The translations under genes were made by a program, and so were the position numbers. Positions 36,375 through 55,687 of a stretch of 64,000 bases of DNA are shown here, piece after piece. Below the pieces are notes generated by a model that was given only the letters and a program-made list of their open reading frames with translations, did no database searches and was not told the origin of the DNA. Where the stretch lies: NCBI GenBank assembly GCA_964036295.1, contig OZ038468.1:10240183-10304182 (forward strand), given 5' to 3'. Position 1 is the stretch's first letter, and each line of letters begins with the position of its first letter. This DNA is from Plumapathes pennacea. Taxonomy: Eukaryota > Cnidaria > Anthozoa > Antipatharia > Myriopathidae.

Positions 36375-37172
36375 AGCGTTTCCTGCGCTCACATATTTTA
36401 CGGACAACGGCTCCTTTAGGAGCCACCACATGTGTCGAAAGTGAATGTCCTTATCACTTCAAACATCAAATCACAAACTTTATAAGAACCCTGATTACAC
36501 AGTTTTTAACTTTAGAATTCACAAACGTGGCACAAAATATGTGCTCCTTGTTTCAGCAAGCATAAGGGAGTTTCACATTACTCACAAAGCCATATCGCTT
36601 AACACGAGGGCTATATTTCATCGTGTAGCTTTAATTTATTGTAGCCTATTCAGTCTCGGCATCCGAATTCGGCCTTTGATCACAGAACACCCGCGTTTAG
36701 GTTTCTTCGTGTTCATTCTTTTTCTAAGATATCAGTCCTAGTTTTTTCTTCTATCCGTTAGTTACACGTTCTTTCCACGAAAACAAAAGAGCGAACAGCT
36801 GATGACAAATCAACATCGTCTAGGTCTTTAAAATAGGAATTTATACTGAATCTCAAAGACTTCAGTATCGGCACTAGTTCTGCAATGTGCGTTCAGATTA
36901 AAAGATCGAATTATTTCATAATATTGTGGAGCAGCATGTTAAATTGATATTGAGGTTTGTCTATTTCATACCACTTAAGTCAAGTTGATAACTATGATGC
37001 GATTCTTTCATAACCTGTGGAATATCAGGAAAATGACTCTAGCGTTTCATGGTGCACAAATGTTTTCTTTTAATGGCAGATGCGACCAAGTGAATGCGTA
37101 TAGTATCGATCATTGCTTTCATATTTTTGGTGGCTCTAAAAAGAGCCGTTGTGTTTTGCTTGGGTGAACTGA

Positions 37173-37718
<546 letters not shown>

Positions 37719-37918
37719 TTAGAAATTATAAAATCGGATTGTCGGCCGGCTCCCATAGGAGTACGTATTGTTTACATTTGACTTGATTTGGTTCAGCCAT
37801 TTGAACCAATGGAAAAAAGATTTGATTTTTCCCAGAGGTCCCTCTGTTCCTGCTCATAAAAGTGGAAAGATCTTGACAGTTTCACTCAATTCGATCTGGT
37901 CGAATAGTTCATTACTAG

Positions 37919-38242
<324 letters not shown>

Positions 38243-38954
38243 TGAAGCAAACTTTGCAATTCCAACACAACGGCTCTTTTTGGAGCCACCAACTTTGTCA
38301 AAAGTTAGACCTGTAAATTTCGCTTCACGAAATATATAAATGAACAGCCTAATAAGCTTCCTGTCTTTTCCTTTTTTAAGCTCAGAGTCAGCGAGCACCT
38401 TTCAAAAAAGAAAATAAAAACAAACAAACAAACAAACAACAACAAAAAAGACATTGAAGAGACATTTGCAGTAACGGCAGACATACTAAAGCAAACGTGA
38501 CTTGCTATCATCCTACTAGAGAAATACATCGAACTAAATGAGTTGTGCAATTTTGTTGTACCACCTTGATCTTATTTGATTTCGAAGTTTTAAAACAGTA
38601 TTGATGAAGCACAGCCTTTTAAAAATTAAAACGGAGAAAAAAACCGAACATTTAAAAACAAACAAAGGAACAGAAGTGACCAAGGACTGTTCTTTTAGTT
38701 TGAAAGTTTTGAAGTGAACTTTAGTTTCACAGACTTCTTTTAGTATAATAACTGGGACAAAATTTAGAACTTGTCCAACATTAAATAAATTGTGCTTTCG
38801 TTTTGTTTTTGTTAGAAAAACTGGACTACTAATGTGTGTTATTTACCAAAGTTGTTTCAGAGACAGGACGGTGCACATTTATTGGTCATATCTTTTACGT
38901 ATATGGTGGCTCCTAGAAGAGCCGTTTGTTTATACTTTGGGTGCGCTAGACAAT

Positions 38955-39380
<426 letters not shown>

Positions 39381-39667
39381 TCAATATGTTCTGGGCGTCG
39401 TTTGAACGCGGTCTTTTGGAGGCTGGCATTTTAAGCTGAAGGGATCGAAATGCGCCAATCAGAAAACTTGGCCTCGATTACCGATCTAATTATCAGTCGA
39501 ATAATTGAATAGAATGTCTAATTATTGGGCGGGAAATACTATCAGTCGATGCCGCAAATTTGAATGAATTCCCCGGCTAGGAAATGATGCTATAAATATC
39601 GCCAGCGCGATGCTTTGCTTTGAAGTGTGTAAGGCTGATACTGTTTTCGTAAAGTAAAGTTTTGACG

Positions 39668-40039
39668 ATGGCTCCTAAAGCAACTGGAACGAAAGGCGAG
39701 AAGAAGGTCGTTCCTAAGCAAGTCGCATCCGGAGACAAACGGAAGAGAACACGCAGGCGCAAAGAAAGCTATGCCATCTACGTGTACAAAGTTATGAAAC
39801 AAGTGCACCCAGACACTGGCATCTCCAGCAAGGCTATGAGCATCATGAACTCGTTCGTGAATGACATCTTCGAGCGCATCGCCGGTGAATCTTCCCGCCT
39901 TGCGCACTACAACAAAAAGTCAACCATCACGTCCCGAGAAATCCAGACAGCAGTTCGTTTACTTCTTCCCGGTGAACTGGCCAAGCACGCCGTCAGCGAG
40001 GGTACTAAAGCCGTGACCAAATACACCAGCAGCAAGTAG
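39668..40039 (+). CDS. H2B: Histone H2B, unit 12
   Basis: Full-length again after three truncated copies; protein unchanged; stem-loop 40074-40089. Confidence 0.97.
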   Translation: MAPKATGTKGEKKVVPKQVASGDKRKRTRRRKESYAIYVYKVMKQVHPDTGISSKAMSIMNSFVNDIFERIAGESSRLAHYNKKSTITSREIQTAVRLLLPGELAKHAVSEGTKAVTKYTSSK

Positions 40040-40828
40040 AGCGTTTCCTGCGCTCACATATTTTACGGACAACGGCTCCTTTAGGAGCCACCACATGTGT
40101 CGAAAGCGAATGTCCTTATCACTTCAAACATCAAATCACAAACTTTATAAGAACCCTGATTACACAGTTTTTAACTTTAGAATTCACAAACGTGGCACAA
40201 AATATGTGCTCCTTGTTTCAGCAAGCATAAGGGAATTTCACATTACTCACAAAGCCATATCGCTTAACACGAGGGCTATATTTCATCGTGTAGCTTTAAT
40301 TTATTGTAGCCTATTCAGTCTCGGCATCCGAATTCGACCTTTGATCACAGAACACCCACGTTTATGTTTGTTCGTGTTCATTCTTTTTCTAAGATATCAG
40401 TCCTAGTTTTTTCTTCTATCCGTTAGTTACACGTTCTTTCCACGAAAACAAAAGAGCGAACAGCTGATGACAAATCAACATCGTCTAGGTCTTTAAAATA
40501 GGAATTTATACTGAATCTCAAAGACTTCAGTATCGGCACTAGTTCTGCAATGTGTGTTCAGATTAAAAGATCGAATTATTTTATAATATTGTGGAGCAGC
40601 ATGTTAAATTGATATTGAGGTTTGTCTATTTCATACCACTGAAGTCAAGTTGATAACTATGATGCGATTCTTGTGGAATATCAGGAAAATGACTCTAGCG
40701 TTTCATGGTGCACAAATGTTTTCTTTTAATGGCAGATGCGACCAAGTGAATGCGTATAGTATCGATCATTGCTTTCATATTTTTGGTGGCTCTAAAAAGA
40801 GCCGTTGTGTTTTGCTTGGGTGAACTGA

Positions 40829-42132
<1,304 letters not shown>

Positions 42133-42844
42133 TGAAGCAAACTTTGCAATTCAAACACAACGGCTCTTTTTGGAGCCACCAACTTTGTCAAAAGTTAGAC
42201 CTGTAAATTTCGCTTCACGAAATATATAAATGAACAGCCTAATAAGCTTCCTGTCTTTTCCTTTTTTAAGCTCAGAGTCAGCGAGCACCTTTCAAAAAAG
42301 AAAATAAAAACAAACAAACAAACAAACAACAACAAAAAAGACATTGAAGAGACATTTGCAGTAACGGCAGACATACTAAAGCAAACGTGACTTGCTATCA
42401 TCCTACTAGAAAAATACATCGAACTAAATGAGTTGTGCAATTTTGTTGTACCACTTGATCTTATTTGATTTCGAAGTTTTAAAACAGTATTGATGAAGCA
42501 CAGCCTTTTAAAAATTAAAACGGAGAAAAAAACCGAACATTTAAAAAACAAACAAACGAACAGAAGTGACCAAGGACTGTTCTTTTAGTTTGAAAGTTTT
42601 GAAGTGAACTTTAGTTTCACAGACTTCTTTTAGTATAATAACTGGGACAAAATTTAGAACTTGTCCAACATTAAATAAATTGTGCTTTCGTTTTGTTTTT
42701 GTTAGAAAAACTGGACTACTAATGTGTGTTATTTACCAAAGTTGTTTCAGAGACAGGACGGTGCACATTTATTGGTCATATCTTTTACGTATATGGTGGC
42801 TCCTAGAAGAGCCGTTTGTTTATACTTTGGGTGCGCTAGACAAT

Positions 42845-43228
42845 CTAGACCTTGGGTTTCTTATCAGCCTTTTTAGGCAGCAGCACGGTTTGGATGTTCG
42901 GCAGCACACCTCCCTGAGCGATGGTCACACCACCCAACAGTTTGTTGAGTTCTTCGTCATTTCGCACGGCCAGCTGGAGGTGACGAGGAATGATCCTCGT
43001 CTTCTTGTTGTCTCGAGCGGCGTTGCCTGCCAGTTCCAGAATCTCGGCAGAAAGGTACTCCATGACAGCGGCCAAGTAAACAGGAGCACCAGCGCCAACA
43101 CGTTGAGCATAGTTTCCTTTGCGGAGGAATCGGTGAACACGGCCGACAGGAAATTGGAGGCCAGCTCGCGATGAGCGCGTTTTAGATTTTGTTCCCGCCT
43201 TAGCTTTACCTTTACCGCGACCAGACAT
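42845..43228 (-). CDS. H2A: Histone H2A, unit 13 (T12)
   Basis: Majority protein. A private synonymous change (CTC to CTT, plus strand GAAAGGTAC near 43052) is shared with unit 16 only. Stem-loop 42798-42813. Confidence 0.97.
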   Translation of the reverse strand: MSGRGKGKAKAGTKSKTRSSRAGLQFPVGRVHRFLRKGNYAQRVGAGAPVYLAAVMEYLSAEILELAGNAARDNKKTRIIPRHLQLAVRNDEELNKLLGGVTIAQGGVLPNIQTVLLPKKADKKPKV

Positions 43229-43556
43229 GTTTGCAGCTTGTTCGTGAACGCACTGTGAGTGAGAAATTGTCAATATGTTCTGGGCGTCGTTTGAACGTGG
43301 TCTTTTGGAGGCTGGCGTTTTAAGCTGAAGGGATCGAAATGCGCCAATCAGAAAACTTGGCCTCGATTACCGATCTAATTATCAGTCGAATAATTGAATA
43401 GAATGTCTAATTATTGGGCGGGAAATATTATCAGTCGATGCCGCAAATTTGAATGAATTCCCCGGCTAGGAAATGATGCTATAAATATCGCCAGCGCGAT
43501 GCTTTGCTTTGAAGTGTGTAAGGCTGATACTGTTTTCGTAAAGTAAAGTTTTGACG

Positions 43557-43928
43557 ATGGCTCCTAAAGCAACTGGAACGAAAGGCGAGAAGAAGGTCGT
43601 TCCTAAGCAAGTCGCATCCGGAGACAAACGGAAGAGAACACGCAGGCGCAAAGAAAGCTATGCCATCTACGTGTACAAAGTTATGAAACAAGTGCACCCA
43701 GACACTGGCATCTCCAGCAAGGCTATGAGCATCATGAACTCGTTCGTGAATGACATCTTCGAGCGCATCGCCGGTGAATCTTCCCGCCTTGCGCACTACA
43801 ACAAAAAGTCAACCATCACGTCCCGAGAAATCCAGACAGCAGTTCGTTTACTTCTTCCCGGTGAACTGGCCAAGCACGCCGTCAGCGAGGGTACTAAAGC
43901 CGTGACCAAATACACCAGCAGCAAGTAG
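43557..43928 (+). CDS. H2B: Histone H2B, unit 13
   Basis: Full-length, unchanged; stem-loop 43963-43978. Confidence 0.97.
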   Translation: MAPKATGTKGEKKVVPKQVASGDKRKRTRRRKESYAIYVYKVMKQVHPDTGISSKAMSIMNSFVNDIFERIAGESSRLAHYNKKSTITSREIQTAVRLLLPGELAKHAVSEGTKAVTKYTSSK

Positions 43929-44717
43929 AGCGTTTCCTGCGCTCACATATTTTACGGACAACGGCTCCTTTAGGAGCCACCACATGTGTCGAAAGCGAAT
44001 GTCCTTATCACTTCAAACATCAAATCACAAACTTTATAAGAACCCTGATTACACAGTTTTTAACTTTAGAATTCACAAACGTGGCACAAAATATGTGCTC
44101 CTTGTTTCAGCAAGCATAAGGGAATTTCACATTACTCACAAAGCCATATCGCTTAACACGAGGGCTATATTTCATCGTGTAGCTTTAATTTATTGTAGCC
44201 TATTCAGTCTCGGCATCCGAATTCGACCTTTGATCACAGAACACCCACGTTTATGTTTGTTCGTGTTCATTCTTTTTCTAAGATATCAGTCCTAGTTTTT
44301 TCTTCTATCCGTTAGTTACACGTTCTTTCCACGAAAACAAAAGAGCGAACAGCTGATGACAAATCAACATCGTCTAGGTCTTTAAAATAGGAATTTATAC
44401 TGAATCTCAAAGACTTCAGTATCGGCACTAGTTCTGCAATGTGTGTTCAGATTAAAAGATCGAATTATTTTATAATATTGTGGAGCAGCATGTTAAATTG
44501 ATATTGAGGTTTGTCTATTTCATACCACTGAAGTCAAGTTGATAACTATGATGCGATTCTTGTGGAATATCAGGAAAATGACTCTAGCGTTTCATGGTGC
44601 ACAAATGTTTTCTTTTAATGGCAGATGCGACCAAGTGAATGCGTATAGTATCGATCATTGCTTTCATATTTTTGGTGGCTCTAAAAAGAGCCGTTGTGTT
44701 TTGCTTGGGTGAACTGA

Positions 44718-45263
<546 letters not shown>

Positions 45264-45463
45264 TTAGAAATTATAAAATCGGATTGTCGGCCGGCTCCCA
45301 TAGGAGTACGTATTGTTTACATTTGACTTGATTTGGTTCAGCCATTTGAACCAATGGAAAAAAGATTTGATTTTTCCCAGAGGTCCCTCTGTTCCTGCTC
45401 ATAAAAGTGGAAAGATCTTGACAGTTTCACTCAATTCGATCTGGTCGAATAGTTCATTACTAG

Positions 45464-45787
<324 letters not shown>

Positions 45788-46499
45788 TGAAGCAAACTTT
45801 GCAATTCAAACACAACGGCTCTTTTTGGAGCCACCAACTTTGTCAAAAGTTAGACCTGTAAATTTCGCTTCACGAAATATATAAATGAACAGCCTAATAA
45901 GCTTCCTGTCTTTTCCTTTTTTAAGCTCAGAGTCAGCGAGCACCTTTCAAAAAAGAAAATAAAAACAAACAAACAAACAAACAACAACAAAAAAGACATT
46001 GAAGAGACATTTGCAGTGATGGCAGACATACTAAAGCAAACGTGACTTGCTATCATCCTACTAGAAAAATACATCGAACTAAATGAGTTGTGCAATTTTG
46101 TTGTACCACTTGATCTTATTTGATTTCGAAGTTTTAAAACAGTATTGATGAAGCACAGTCTTTTAAAAATTAAAACGGAGAAAAAAACCGAACATTTAAA
46201 AAACAAACAAACGAACAGAAGTGACCAAGGACTGTTCTTTTAGTTTGAAAGTTTTGAAGTGAACTTTAGTTTCACAGACTTCTTTTAGTATAATAACTGG
46301 GACAAAATTTAGAACTTGTCCAACATTAAATAAATTGTGCTTTCGTTTTGTTTTTGTTAGAAAAACTGGACTACTAATGTGTGTTATTTACCAAAGTTGT
46401 TTCAGAGACAGGACGGTGCACATTTATTGGTCATATCTTTTACGTATATGGTGGCTCCTAGAAGAGCCGTTTGTTTATACTTTGGGTGCGCTAGACAAT

Positions 46500-46883
46500 C
46501 TAGACCTTGGGTTTCTTATCAGCCTTTTTAGGCAGCAGCACGGTTTGGATGTTCGGCAGCACACCTCCCTGAGCGATGGTCACACCACCCAACAGTTTGT
46601 TGAGTTCTTCGTCATTTCGCACGGCCAGCTGGAGGTGACGAGGAATGATCCTCGTCTTCTTGTTGTCATGAGCGGCGTTGCCTGCCAGTTCCAGAATCTC
46701 GGCAGAGAGGTACTCCATGACAGCGGCCAAGTAAACAGGAGCACCAGCGCCAACACGTTGAGCATAGTTTCCTTTGCGGAGGAATCGGTGAACACGGCCG
46801 ACAGGAAATTGGAGGCCAGCTCGCGATGAGCGCGTTTTAGATTTTTTTCCCGCCTTAGCTTTACCTTTACCGCGGCCAGACAT
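46500..46883 (-). CDS. H2A: Histone H2A, unit 14, R71H variant, damaged promoter
   Basis: K12 plus R71H (codon 46668-46670), same as unit 11; stem-loop 46453-46468. Confidence 0.86.
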   Translation of the reverse strand: MSGRGKGKAKAGKKSKTRSSRAGLQFPVGRVHRFLRKGNYAQRVGAGAPVYLAAVMEYLSAEILELAGNAAHDNKKTRIIPRHLQLAVRNDEELNKLLGGVTIAQGGVLPNIQTVLLPKKADKKPKV

Positions 46884-46949
46884 GTTTGCAGCTTGTTCGT
46901 GAACGCACTGTGAGTGAGAAATTGTCAATATGTTCTGGACGTCGTTTGA

Positions 46950-47294
<345 letters not shown>

Positions 47295-48092
47295 AGCGTT
47301 TCCTGCGCTCACATATTTTACGGACAACGGCTCCTTTAGGAGCCACCACATGTGTCGAAAGTGAATGTCCTTATCACTTCAAACATCAAATCACAAACTT
47401 TATAAGAACCCTGATTACACAGTTTTTAACTTTAGAATTCACAAACGTGGCACAAAATATGTGCTCCTTGTTTCAGCAAGCATAAGGGAATTTCACATTA
47501 CTCACAAAGCCATATCGCTTAACACGAGGGCTATATTTCATCGTGTAGCTTTAATTTATTGTAGCCTATTCAGTCTCGGCATCCGAATTCGGCCTTTGAT
47601 CACAGAACACCCGCGTTTAGGTTTCTTCGTGTTCATTCTTTTTCTAAGATATCAGTCCTAGTTTTTTCTTCTATCCGTTAGTTACACGTTCTTTCCACGA
47701 AAACAAAAGAGCGAACAGCTGATGACAAATCAACATCGTCTAGGTCTTTAAAATAGGAATTTATACTGAATCTCAAAGACTTCAGTATCGGCACTAGTTC
47801 TGCAATGTGCGTTCAGATTAAAAGATCGAATTATTTCATAATATTGTGGAGCAGCATGTTAAATTGATATTGAGGTTTGTCTATTTCATACCACTTAAGT
47901 CAAGTTGATAACTATGATGCGATTCTTTCATAACCTGTGGAATATCAGGAAAATGACTCTAGCGTTTCATGGTGCACAAATGTTTTCTTTTAATGGCAGA
48001 TGCGACCAAGTGAATGCGTATAGTATCGATCATTGCTTTCATATTTTTGGTGGCTCTAAAAAGAGCCGTTGTGTTTTGCTTGGGTGAACTGA

Positions 48093-48638
<546 letters not shown>

Positions 48639-48838
48639 TTAGAAATTATAAAATCGGATTGTCGGCCGGCTCCCATAGGAGTACGTATTGTTTACATTTG
48701 ACTTGATTTGGTTCAGCCATTTGAACCAATGGAAAAAAGATTTGATTTTTCCCAGAGGTCCCTCTGTTCCTGCTCATAAAAGTGGAAAGATCTTGACAGT
48801 TTCACTCAATTCGATCTGGTCGAATAGTTCATTACTAG

Positions 48839-49162
<324 letters not shown>

Positions 49163-49874
49163 TGAAGCAAACTTTGCAATTCCAACACAACGGCTCTTTT
49201 TGGAGCCACCAACTTTGTCAAAAGTTAGACCTGTAAATTTCGCTTCACGAAATATATAAATGAACAGCCTAATAAGCTTCCTGTCTTTTCCTTTTTTAAG
49301 CTCAGAGTCAGCGAGCACCTTTCAAAAAAGAAAATAAAAACAAACAAACAAACAAACAACAACAAAAAAGACATTGAAGAGACATTTGCAGTAACGGCAG
49401 ACATACTAAAGCAAACGTGACTTGCTATCATCCTACTAGAGAAATACATCGAACTAAATGAGTTGTGCAATTTTGTTGTACCACCTTGATCTTATTTGAT
49501 TTCGAAGTTTTAAAACAGTATTGATGAAGCACAGCCTTTTAAAAATTAAAACGGAGAAAAAAACCGAACATTTAAAAACAAACAAAGGAACAGAAGTGAC
49601 CAAGGACTGTTCTTTTAGTTTGAAAGTTTTGAAGTGAACTTTAGTTTCACAGACTTCTTTTAGTATAATAACTGGGACAAAATTTAGAACTTGTCCAACA
49701 TTAAATAAATTGTGCTTTCGTTTTGTTTTTGTTAGAAAAACTGGACTACTAATGTGTGTTATTTACCAAAGTTGTTTCAGAGACAGGACGGTGCACATTT
49801 ATTGGTCATATCTTTTACGTATATGGTGGCTCCTAGAAGAGCCGTTTGTTTATACTTTGGGTGCGCTAGACAAT

Positions 49875-50258
49875 CTAGACCTTGGGTTTCTTATCAGCCT
49901 TTTTAGGCAGCAGCACGGTTTGGATGTTCGGCAGCACACCTCCCTGAGCGATGGTCACACCACCCAACAGTTTGTTGAGTTCTTCGTCATTTCGCACGGC
50001 CAGCTGGAGGTGACGAGGAATGATCCTCGTCTTCTTGTTGTCTCGAGCGGCGTTGCCTGCCAGTTCCAGAATCTCGGCAGAGAGGTACTCCATGACAGCG
50101 GCCAAGTAAACAGGAGCACCAGCGCCAACACGTTGAGCATAGTTTCCTTTGCGGAGGAATCGGTGAACACGGCCGACAGGAAATTGGAGGCCAGCTCGCG
50201 ATGAGCGCGTTTTAGATTTTTTTCCCGCCTTAGCTTTACCTTTACCGCGACCAGACAT
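49875..50258 (-). CDS. H2A: Histone H2A, unit 15 (K12 form)
   Basis: Intact frame with Lys at residue 12 ([11 protein letters not shown]); otherwise the majority protein. It is the only K12 copy here with both an intact frame and an intact promoter. Stem-loop 49828-49843. Confidence 0.96.
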   Translation of the reverse strand: MSGRGKGKAKAGKKSKTRSSRAGLQFPVGRVHRFLRKGNYAQRVGAGAPVYLAAVMEYLSAEILELAGNAARDNKKTRIIPRHLQLAVRNDEELNKLLGGVTIAQGGVLPNIQTVLLPKKADKKPKV

Positions 50259-50586
50259 GTTTGCAGCTTGTTCGTGAACGCACTGTGAGTGAGAAATTGT
50301 CAATATGTTCTGGGCGTCGTTTGAACGCGGTCTTTTGGAGGCTGGCATTTTAAGCTGAAGGGATCGAAATGCGCCAATCAGAAAACTTGGCCTCGATTAC
50401 CGATCTAATTATCAGTCGAATAATTGAATAGAATGTCTAATTATTGGGCGGGAAATACTATCAGTCGATGCCGCAAATTTGAATGAATTCCCCGGCTAGG
50501 AAATGATGCTATAAATATCGCCAGCGCGATGCTTTGCTTTGAAGTGTGTAAGGCTGATACTGTTTTCGTAAAGTAAAGTTTTGACG

Positions 50587-50958
50587 ATGGCTCCTAAAGC
50601 AACTGGAACGAAAGGCGAGAAGAAGGTCGTTCCTAAGCAAGTCGCATCCGGAGACAAACGGAAGAGAACACGCAGGCGCAAAGAAAGCTATGCCATCTAC
50701 GTGTACAAAGTTATGAAACAAGTGCACCCAGACACTGGCATCTCCAGCAAGGCTATGAGCATCATGAACTCGTTCGTGAATGACATCTTCGAGCGCATCG
50801 CCGGTGAATCTTCCCGCCTTGCGCACTACAACAAAAAGTCAACCATCACGTCCCGAGAAATCCAGACAGCAGTTCGTTTACTTCTTCCCGGTGAACTGGC
50901 CAAGCACGCCGTCAGCGAGGGTACTAAAGCCGTGACCAAATACACCAGCAGCAAGTAG
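50587..50958 (+). CDS. H2B: Histone H2B, unit 15
   Basis: Full-length, unchanged; last intact H2B of the array. Stem-loop 50993-51008. Confidence 0.97.
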   Translation: MAPKATGTKGEKKVVPKQVASGDKRKRTRRRKESYAIYVYKVMKQVHPDTGISSKAMSIMNSFVNDIFERIAGESSRLAHYNKKSTITSREIQTAVRLLLPGELAKHAVSEGTKAVTKYTSSK

Positions 50959-51747
50959 AGCGTTTCCTGCGCTCACATATTTTACGGACAACGGCTCCTT
51001 TAGGAGCCACCACATGTGTCGAAAGCGAATGTCCTTATCACTTCAAACATCAAATCACAAACTTTATAAGAACCCTGATTACACAGTTTTTAACTTTAGA
51101 ATTCACAAACGTGGCACAAAATATGTGCTCCTTGTTTCAGCAAGCATAAGGGAATTTCACATTACTCACAAAGCCATATCGCTTAACACGAGGGCTATAT
51201 TTCATCGTGTAGCTTTAATTTATTGTAGCCTATTCAGTCTCGGCATCCGAATTCGACCTTTGATCACAGAACACCCACGTTTATGTTTGTTCGTGTTCAT
51301 TCTTTTTCTAAGATATCAGTCCTAGTTTTTTCTTCTATCCGTTAGTTACACGTTCTTTCCACGAAAACAAAAGAGCGAACAGCTGATGACAAATCAACAT
51401 CGTCTAGGTCTTTAAAATAGGAATTTATACTGAATCTCAAAGACTTCAGTATCGGCACTAGTTCTGCAATGTGTGTTCAGATTAAAAGATCGAATTATTT
51501 TATAATATTGTGGAGCAGCATGTTAAATTGATATTGAGGTTTGTCTATTTCATACCACTGAAGTCAAGTTGATAACTATGATGCGATTCTTGTGGAATAT
51601 CAGGAAAATGACTCTAGCGTTTCATGGTGCACAAATGTTTTCTTTTAATGGCAGATGCGACCAAGTGAATGCGTATAGTATCGATCATTGCTTTCATATT
51701 TTTGGTGGCTCTAAAAAGAGCCGTTGTGTTTTGCTTGGGTGAACTGA

Positions 51748-53051
<1,304 letters not shown>

Positions 53052-53610
53052 TGAAGCAAACTTTGCAATTCAAACACAACGGCTCTTTTTGGAGCCACCA
53101 ACTTTGTCAAAAGTTAGACCTGTAAATTTCGCTTCACGAAATATATAAATGAACAGCCTAATAAGCTTCCTGTCTTTTCCTTTTTTAAGCTCAGAGTCAG
53201 CGAGCACCTTTCAAAAAAGAAAATAAAAACAAACAAACAAACAAACAACAACAAAAAAGACATTGAAGAGACATTTGCAGTGATGGCAGACATACTAAAG
53301 CAAACGTGACTTGCTATCATCCTACTAGAAAAATACATCGAACTAAATGAGTTGTGCAATTTTGTTGTACCACCTTGATCTTATTTGATTTCGAAGTTTT
53401 AAAACAGTATTGATGAAGCACAGCCTTTTAAAAATTAAAACGGAGAAAAAAACCGAACATTTAAAAAACAAACAAACGAACAGAAGTGACCAAGGACTGT
53501 TCTTTTAGTTTGAAAGTTTTGAAGTGAACTTTAGTTTCACAGACTTCTTTTAGTATAATAACTGGGACAAAATTTAGAACTTGTCCAACATTAAATAAAT
53601 TGTGCTTTCG

Positions 53611-54475
53611 TTTTGTTTTTGTTAGAAAAACTGGACTACTAATGTGTGTTATTTACCAAAGTTGTTTCAGAGACAGGACGGTGCACATTTATTGGTCATA
53701 TCTTTTACGTATATGGTGGCTCCTAGAAGAGCCGTTTGTTTATACTTTGGGTGCGCTAGACAATCTAGACCTTGGGTTTCTTATCAGCCTTTTTAGGCAG
53801 CAGCACGGTTTGGATGTTCGGCAGCACACCTCCCTGAGCGATGGTCACACCACCCAACAGTTTGTTGAGTTCTTCGTCATTTCGCACGGCCAGCTGGAGG
53901 TGACGAGGAATGATCCTCGTCTTCTTGTTGTCTCGAGCGGCGTTGCCTGCCAGTTCCAGAATCTCGGCAGAAAGGTACTCCATGACAGCGGCCAAGTAAA
54001 CAGGAGCACCAGCGCCAACACGTTGAGCATAGTTTCCTTTGCGGAGGAATCGGTGAACACGGCCGACAGGAAATTGGAGGCCAGCTCGCGATGAGCGCGT
54101 TTTAGATTTTGTTCCCGCCTTAGCTTTACCTTTACCGCGACCAGACATGTTTGCAGCTTGTTCGTGAACGCACTGTGAGTGAGAAATTGTCAATATGTTC
54201 TGGGCGTCGTTTGAACGTGGTCTTTTGGAGGCTGGCGTTTTAAGCTGAAGGGATCGAAATGCGCCAATCAGAAAACTTGGCCTCGATTACCGATCTAATT
54301 ATCAGTCGAATAATTGAATAGAATGTCTAATTATTGGGCGGGAAATATTATCAGTCGATGCCGCAAATTTGAATGAATTACCCGGCTAGGAAATGATGCT
54401 ATAAATATCGCCAGCGCGATGCTTTGCTTTGAAGTGTGTAAGGCTGATACTGTTTTCGTGAAGAAAAGTTTTGAC
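53611..54475. repeat. Histone repeat unit 16, cut off at array end (865 bp)
   Basis: Higher-order copy of unit 13. Histone sequence continues through H2A, the full divergent promoter (54149-54475) and the H2B leader to TTTTGAC, ending one base before where the H2B ATG should be. The last 30 bases have gained changes (CGTGAAGAAAAG for CGTAAAGTAAAG). Confidence 0.94.
53765..54148 (-). CDS. H2A: Histone H2A, unit 16 (T12), terminal copy
   Basis: Majority protein with the synonymous change shared with unit 13. It has no H2B partner; the opposite side of its promoter (TATA box at 54400-54406) now points into transposon-derived DNA. Stem-loop 53718-53733. Confidence 0.96.
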   Translation of the reverse strand: MSGRGKGKAKAGTKSKTRSSRAGLQFPVGRVHRFLRKGNYAQRVGAGAPVYLAAVMEYLSAEILELAGNAARDNKKTRIIPRHLQLAVRNDEELNKLLGGVTIAQGGVLPNIQTVLLPKKADKKPKV

Positions 54476-54511
54476 TCGAAACAGCAACTTGTTGTATTCT
54501 CTGAATGGTTT
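54476..54511. other. Junction segment between array and transposon
   Basis: 36 bp that match neither the histone unit nor the element's inverted repeat. Nothing recognisable. Confidence 0.6.
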
Positions 54512-55687
54512 CAGGGGTGGATCCAGACCAGTGCCACCAGTTCCAATAAACCAGTCAAATCTTTCTAATATTAGCATACTCGCAGTTTATGAGGTTGAAA
54601 ACTGTTCTTCAGTACATCCTTACACAGACGCGACTGTTGTTTATCCCACTTGCGTCACAGTGACGAAATGAATTGTACCGTTTAAACCCTGCAACATTCG
54701 ATTCGTGTCGCGAAACATCGCAAGGGAAAAATCGGTTCCGCAAATAGACGTCAACGAGTGCAAAGGTCAAATAAGTGCACCGATCAAGACTCGCTATGAT
54801 TGGTTAGCCAATTTGTGCACTGGTCATGATCGCCTCCTATTGGCCCTCGTGATTCTTGTGCACCGGTCGTGAACTGGTCAACCTTTATAAATACTCGTGC
54901 GATGGCGTCACATGCTTGAGAAGATCCTGTTTGTCGTAAAGACGATTGTTCAGCGTTCGATATCGGAATAGTGTATCAAGAAATCGCTAGATTTTCTGAC
55001 GCGGAAAAGTTCCGATTCATTCAAAATATCTGGAAGCTAGATACGCTCTTCGAGTTCCCGTTGACGAAAGAAACCGGCGGCCGACTTAGACGATTTAAAC
55101 CAGACTGGCTTGTTCGTCACTCTTGGCTGGTTTATTCCAAGTACTTGAATGGCGCGTTCTGTTTGCCATGTGTCTGTTTTGGGATGGAATGTGGAAAGAA
55201 TGGCGCAAAGCTGAATAAGCTATTTCGATCTCCGTTGACGTTTTGGACAACGGCGTGTGAAAAATGTCAAATCCATTCGAGCGGAAAATCGCAAATCCAC
55301 AATTTTTCTGTGCTGGCCATGCAGTGATGACTAACATTATCCACCTTTGACATGTTCTTGTATACTTTTGAAACGCTACACTTGCTATTTCTAGAGCACA
55401 TATGGACTCATATGGAAACATACAGTATTGATGGCTAATACAACCAAATTGTGTGCTGTGCATAATTGTTGTGAATTAAAATCCACATTGAGTTAAAAAA
55501 AGCGTCTGGTTACAGGGCACTTTGTGGCCTTCAGATTTTCATTAAAATTCCCTGGAAAACGCAGGAAATCGCATTTCAGAGACTTAAAATTTCAAAATTT
55601 TCCGGGGGGGGCATGCCCCCGGACCCCCCTAGCGTCTCGCGCCTTCGGCGCTCGCACTGGTCACGAAAAAGGCTGGATCCACCCCTG
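54512..55687 (+). mobile_element. hAT-like DNA transposon, internally deleted
   Basis: Perfect 15-bp terminal inverted repeats, CAGGGGTGGATCCAG at 54512-54526 and its reverse complement at 55673-55687. The CAGGGGTG terminus is typical of hAT elements. A common inner motif (ACCAGTGC) sits near both ends. A TATA box and CCAAT boxes lie near 54800-54895, ahead of the transposase fragment. The right end has a G/C hairpin (GGGGGCATGCCCCC, about 55605-55618). Flanking 8-mers AATGGTTT and CGGTTTGA share GGTTT out of register and are not a clear target-site duplication. At 1.18 kb it is too short for a full transposase, so it is non-autonomous. Confidence 0.78.
54971..55327 (+). pseudogene. TTF-type zinc-finger / hAT transposase N-terminal fragment
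   Basis: 118 open codons lacking an ATG (it opens with GTG). The part from about codon 40 (RRFKPDWLVRHSWLVYSKYL, then NGAFCLPCVCFGMECG) resembles the TTF-type zinc finger that precedes the hAT domain in ZMYM1-like and other hAT-derived proteins; the CLPC cysteines and later HSSGKSQIHNFSV histidines are visible. It stops right after this domain (VLAMQ, TGA), with no catalytic or dimerisation region. Similarity is judged from memory. Confidence 0.7.

Noticed and set aside
54471-54671. 66-codon frame starting at the array/transposon junction
   Set aside because: Spans the histone leader, junction and TIR; no coding signal.
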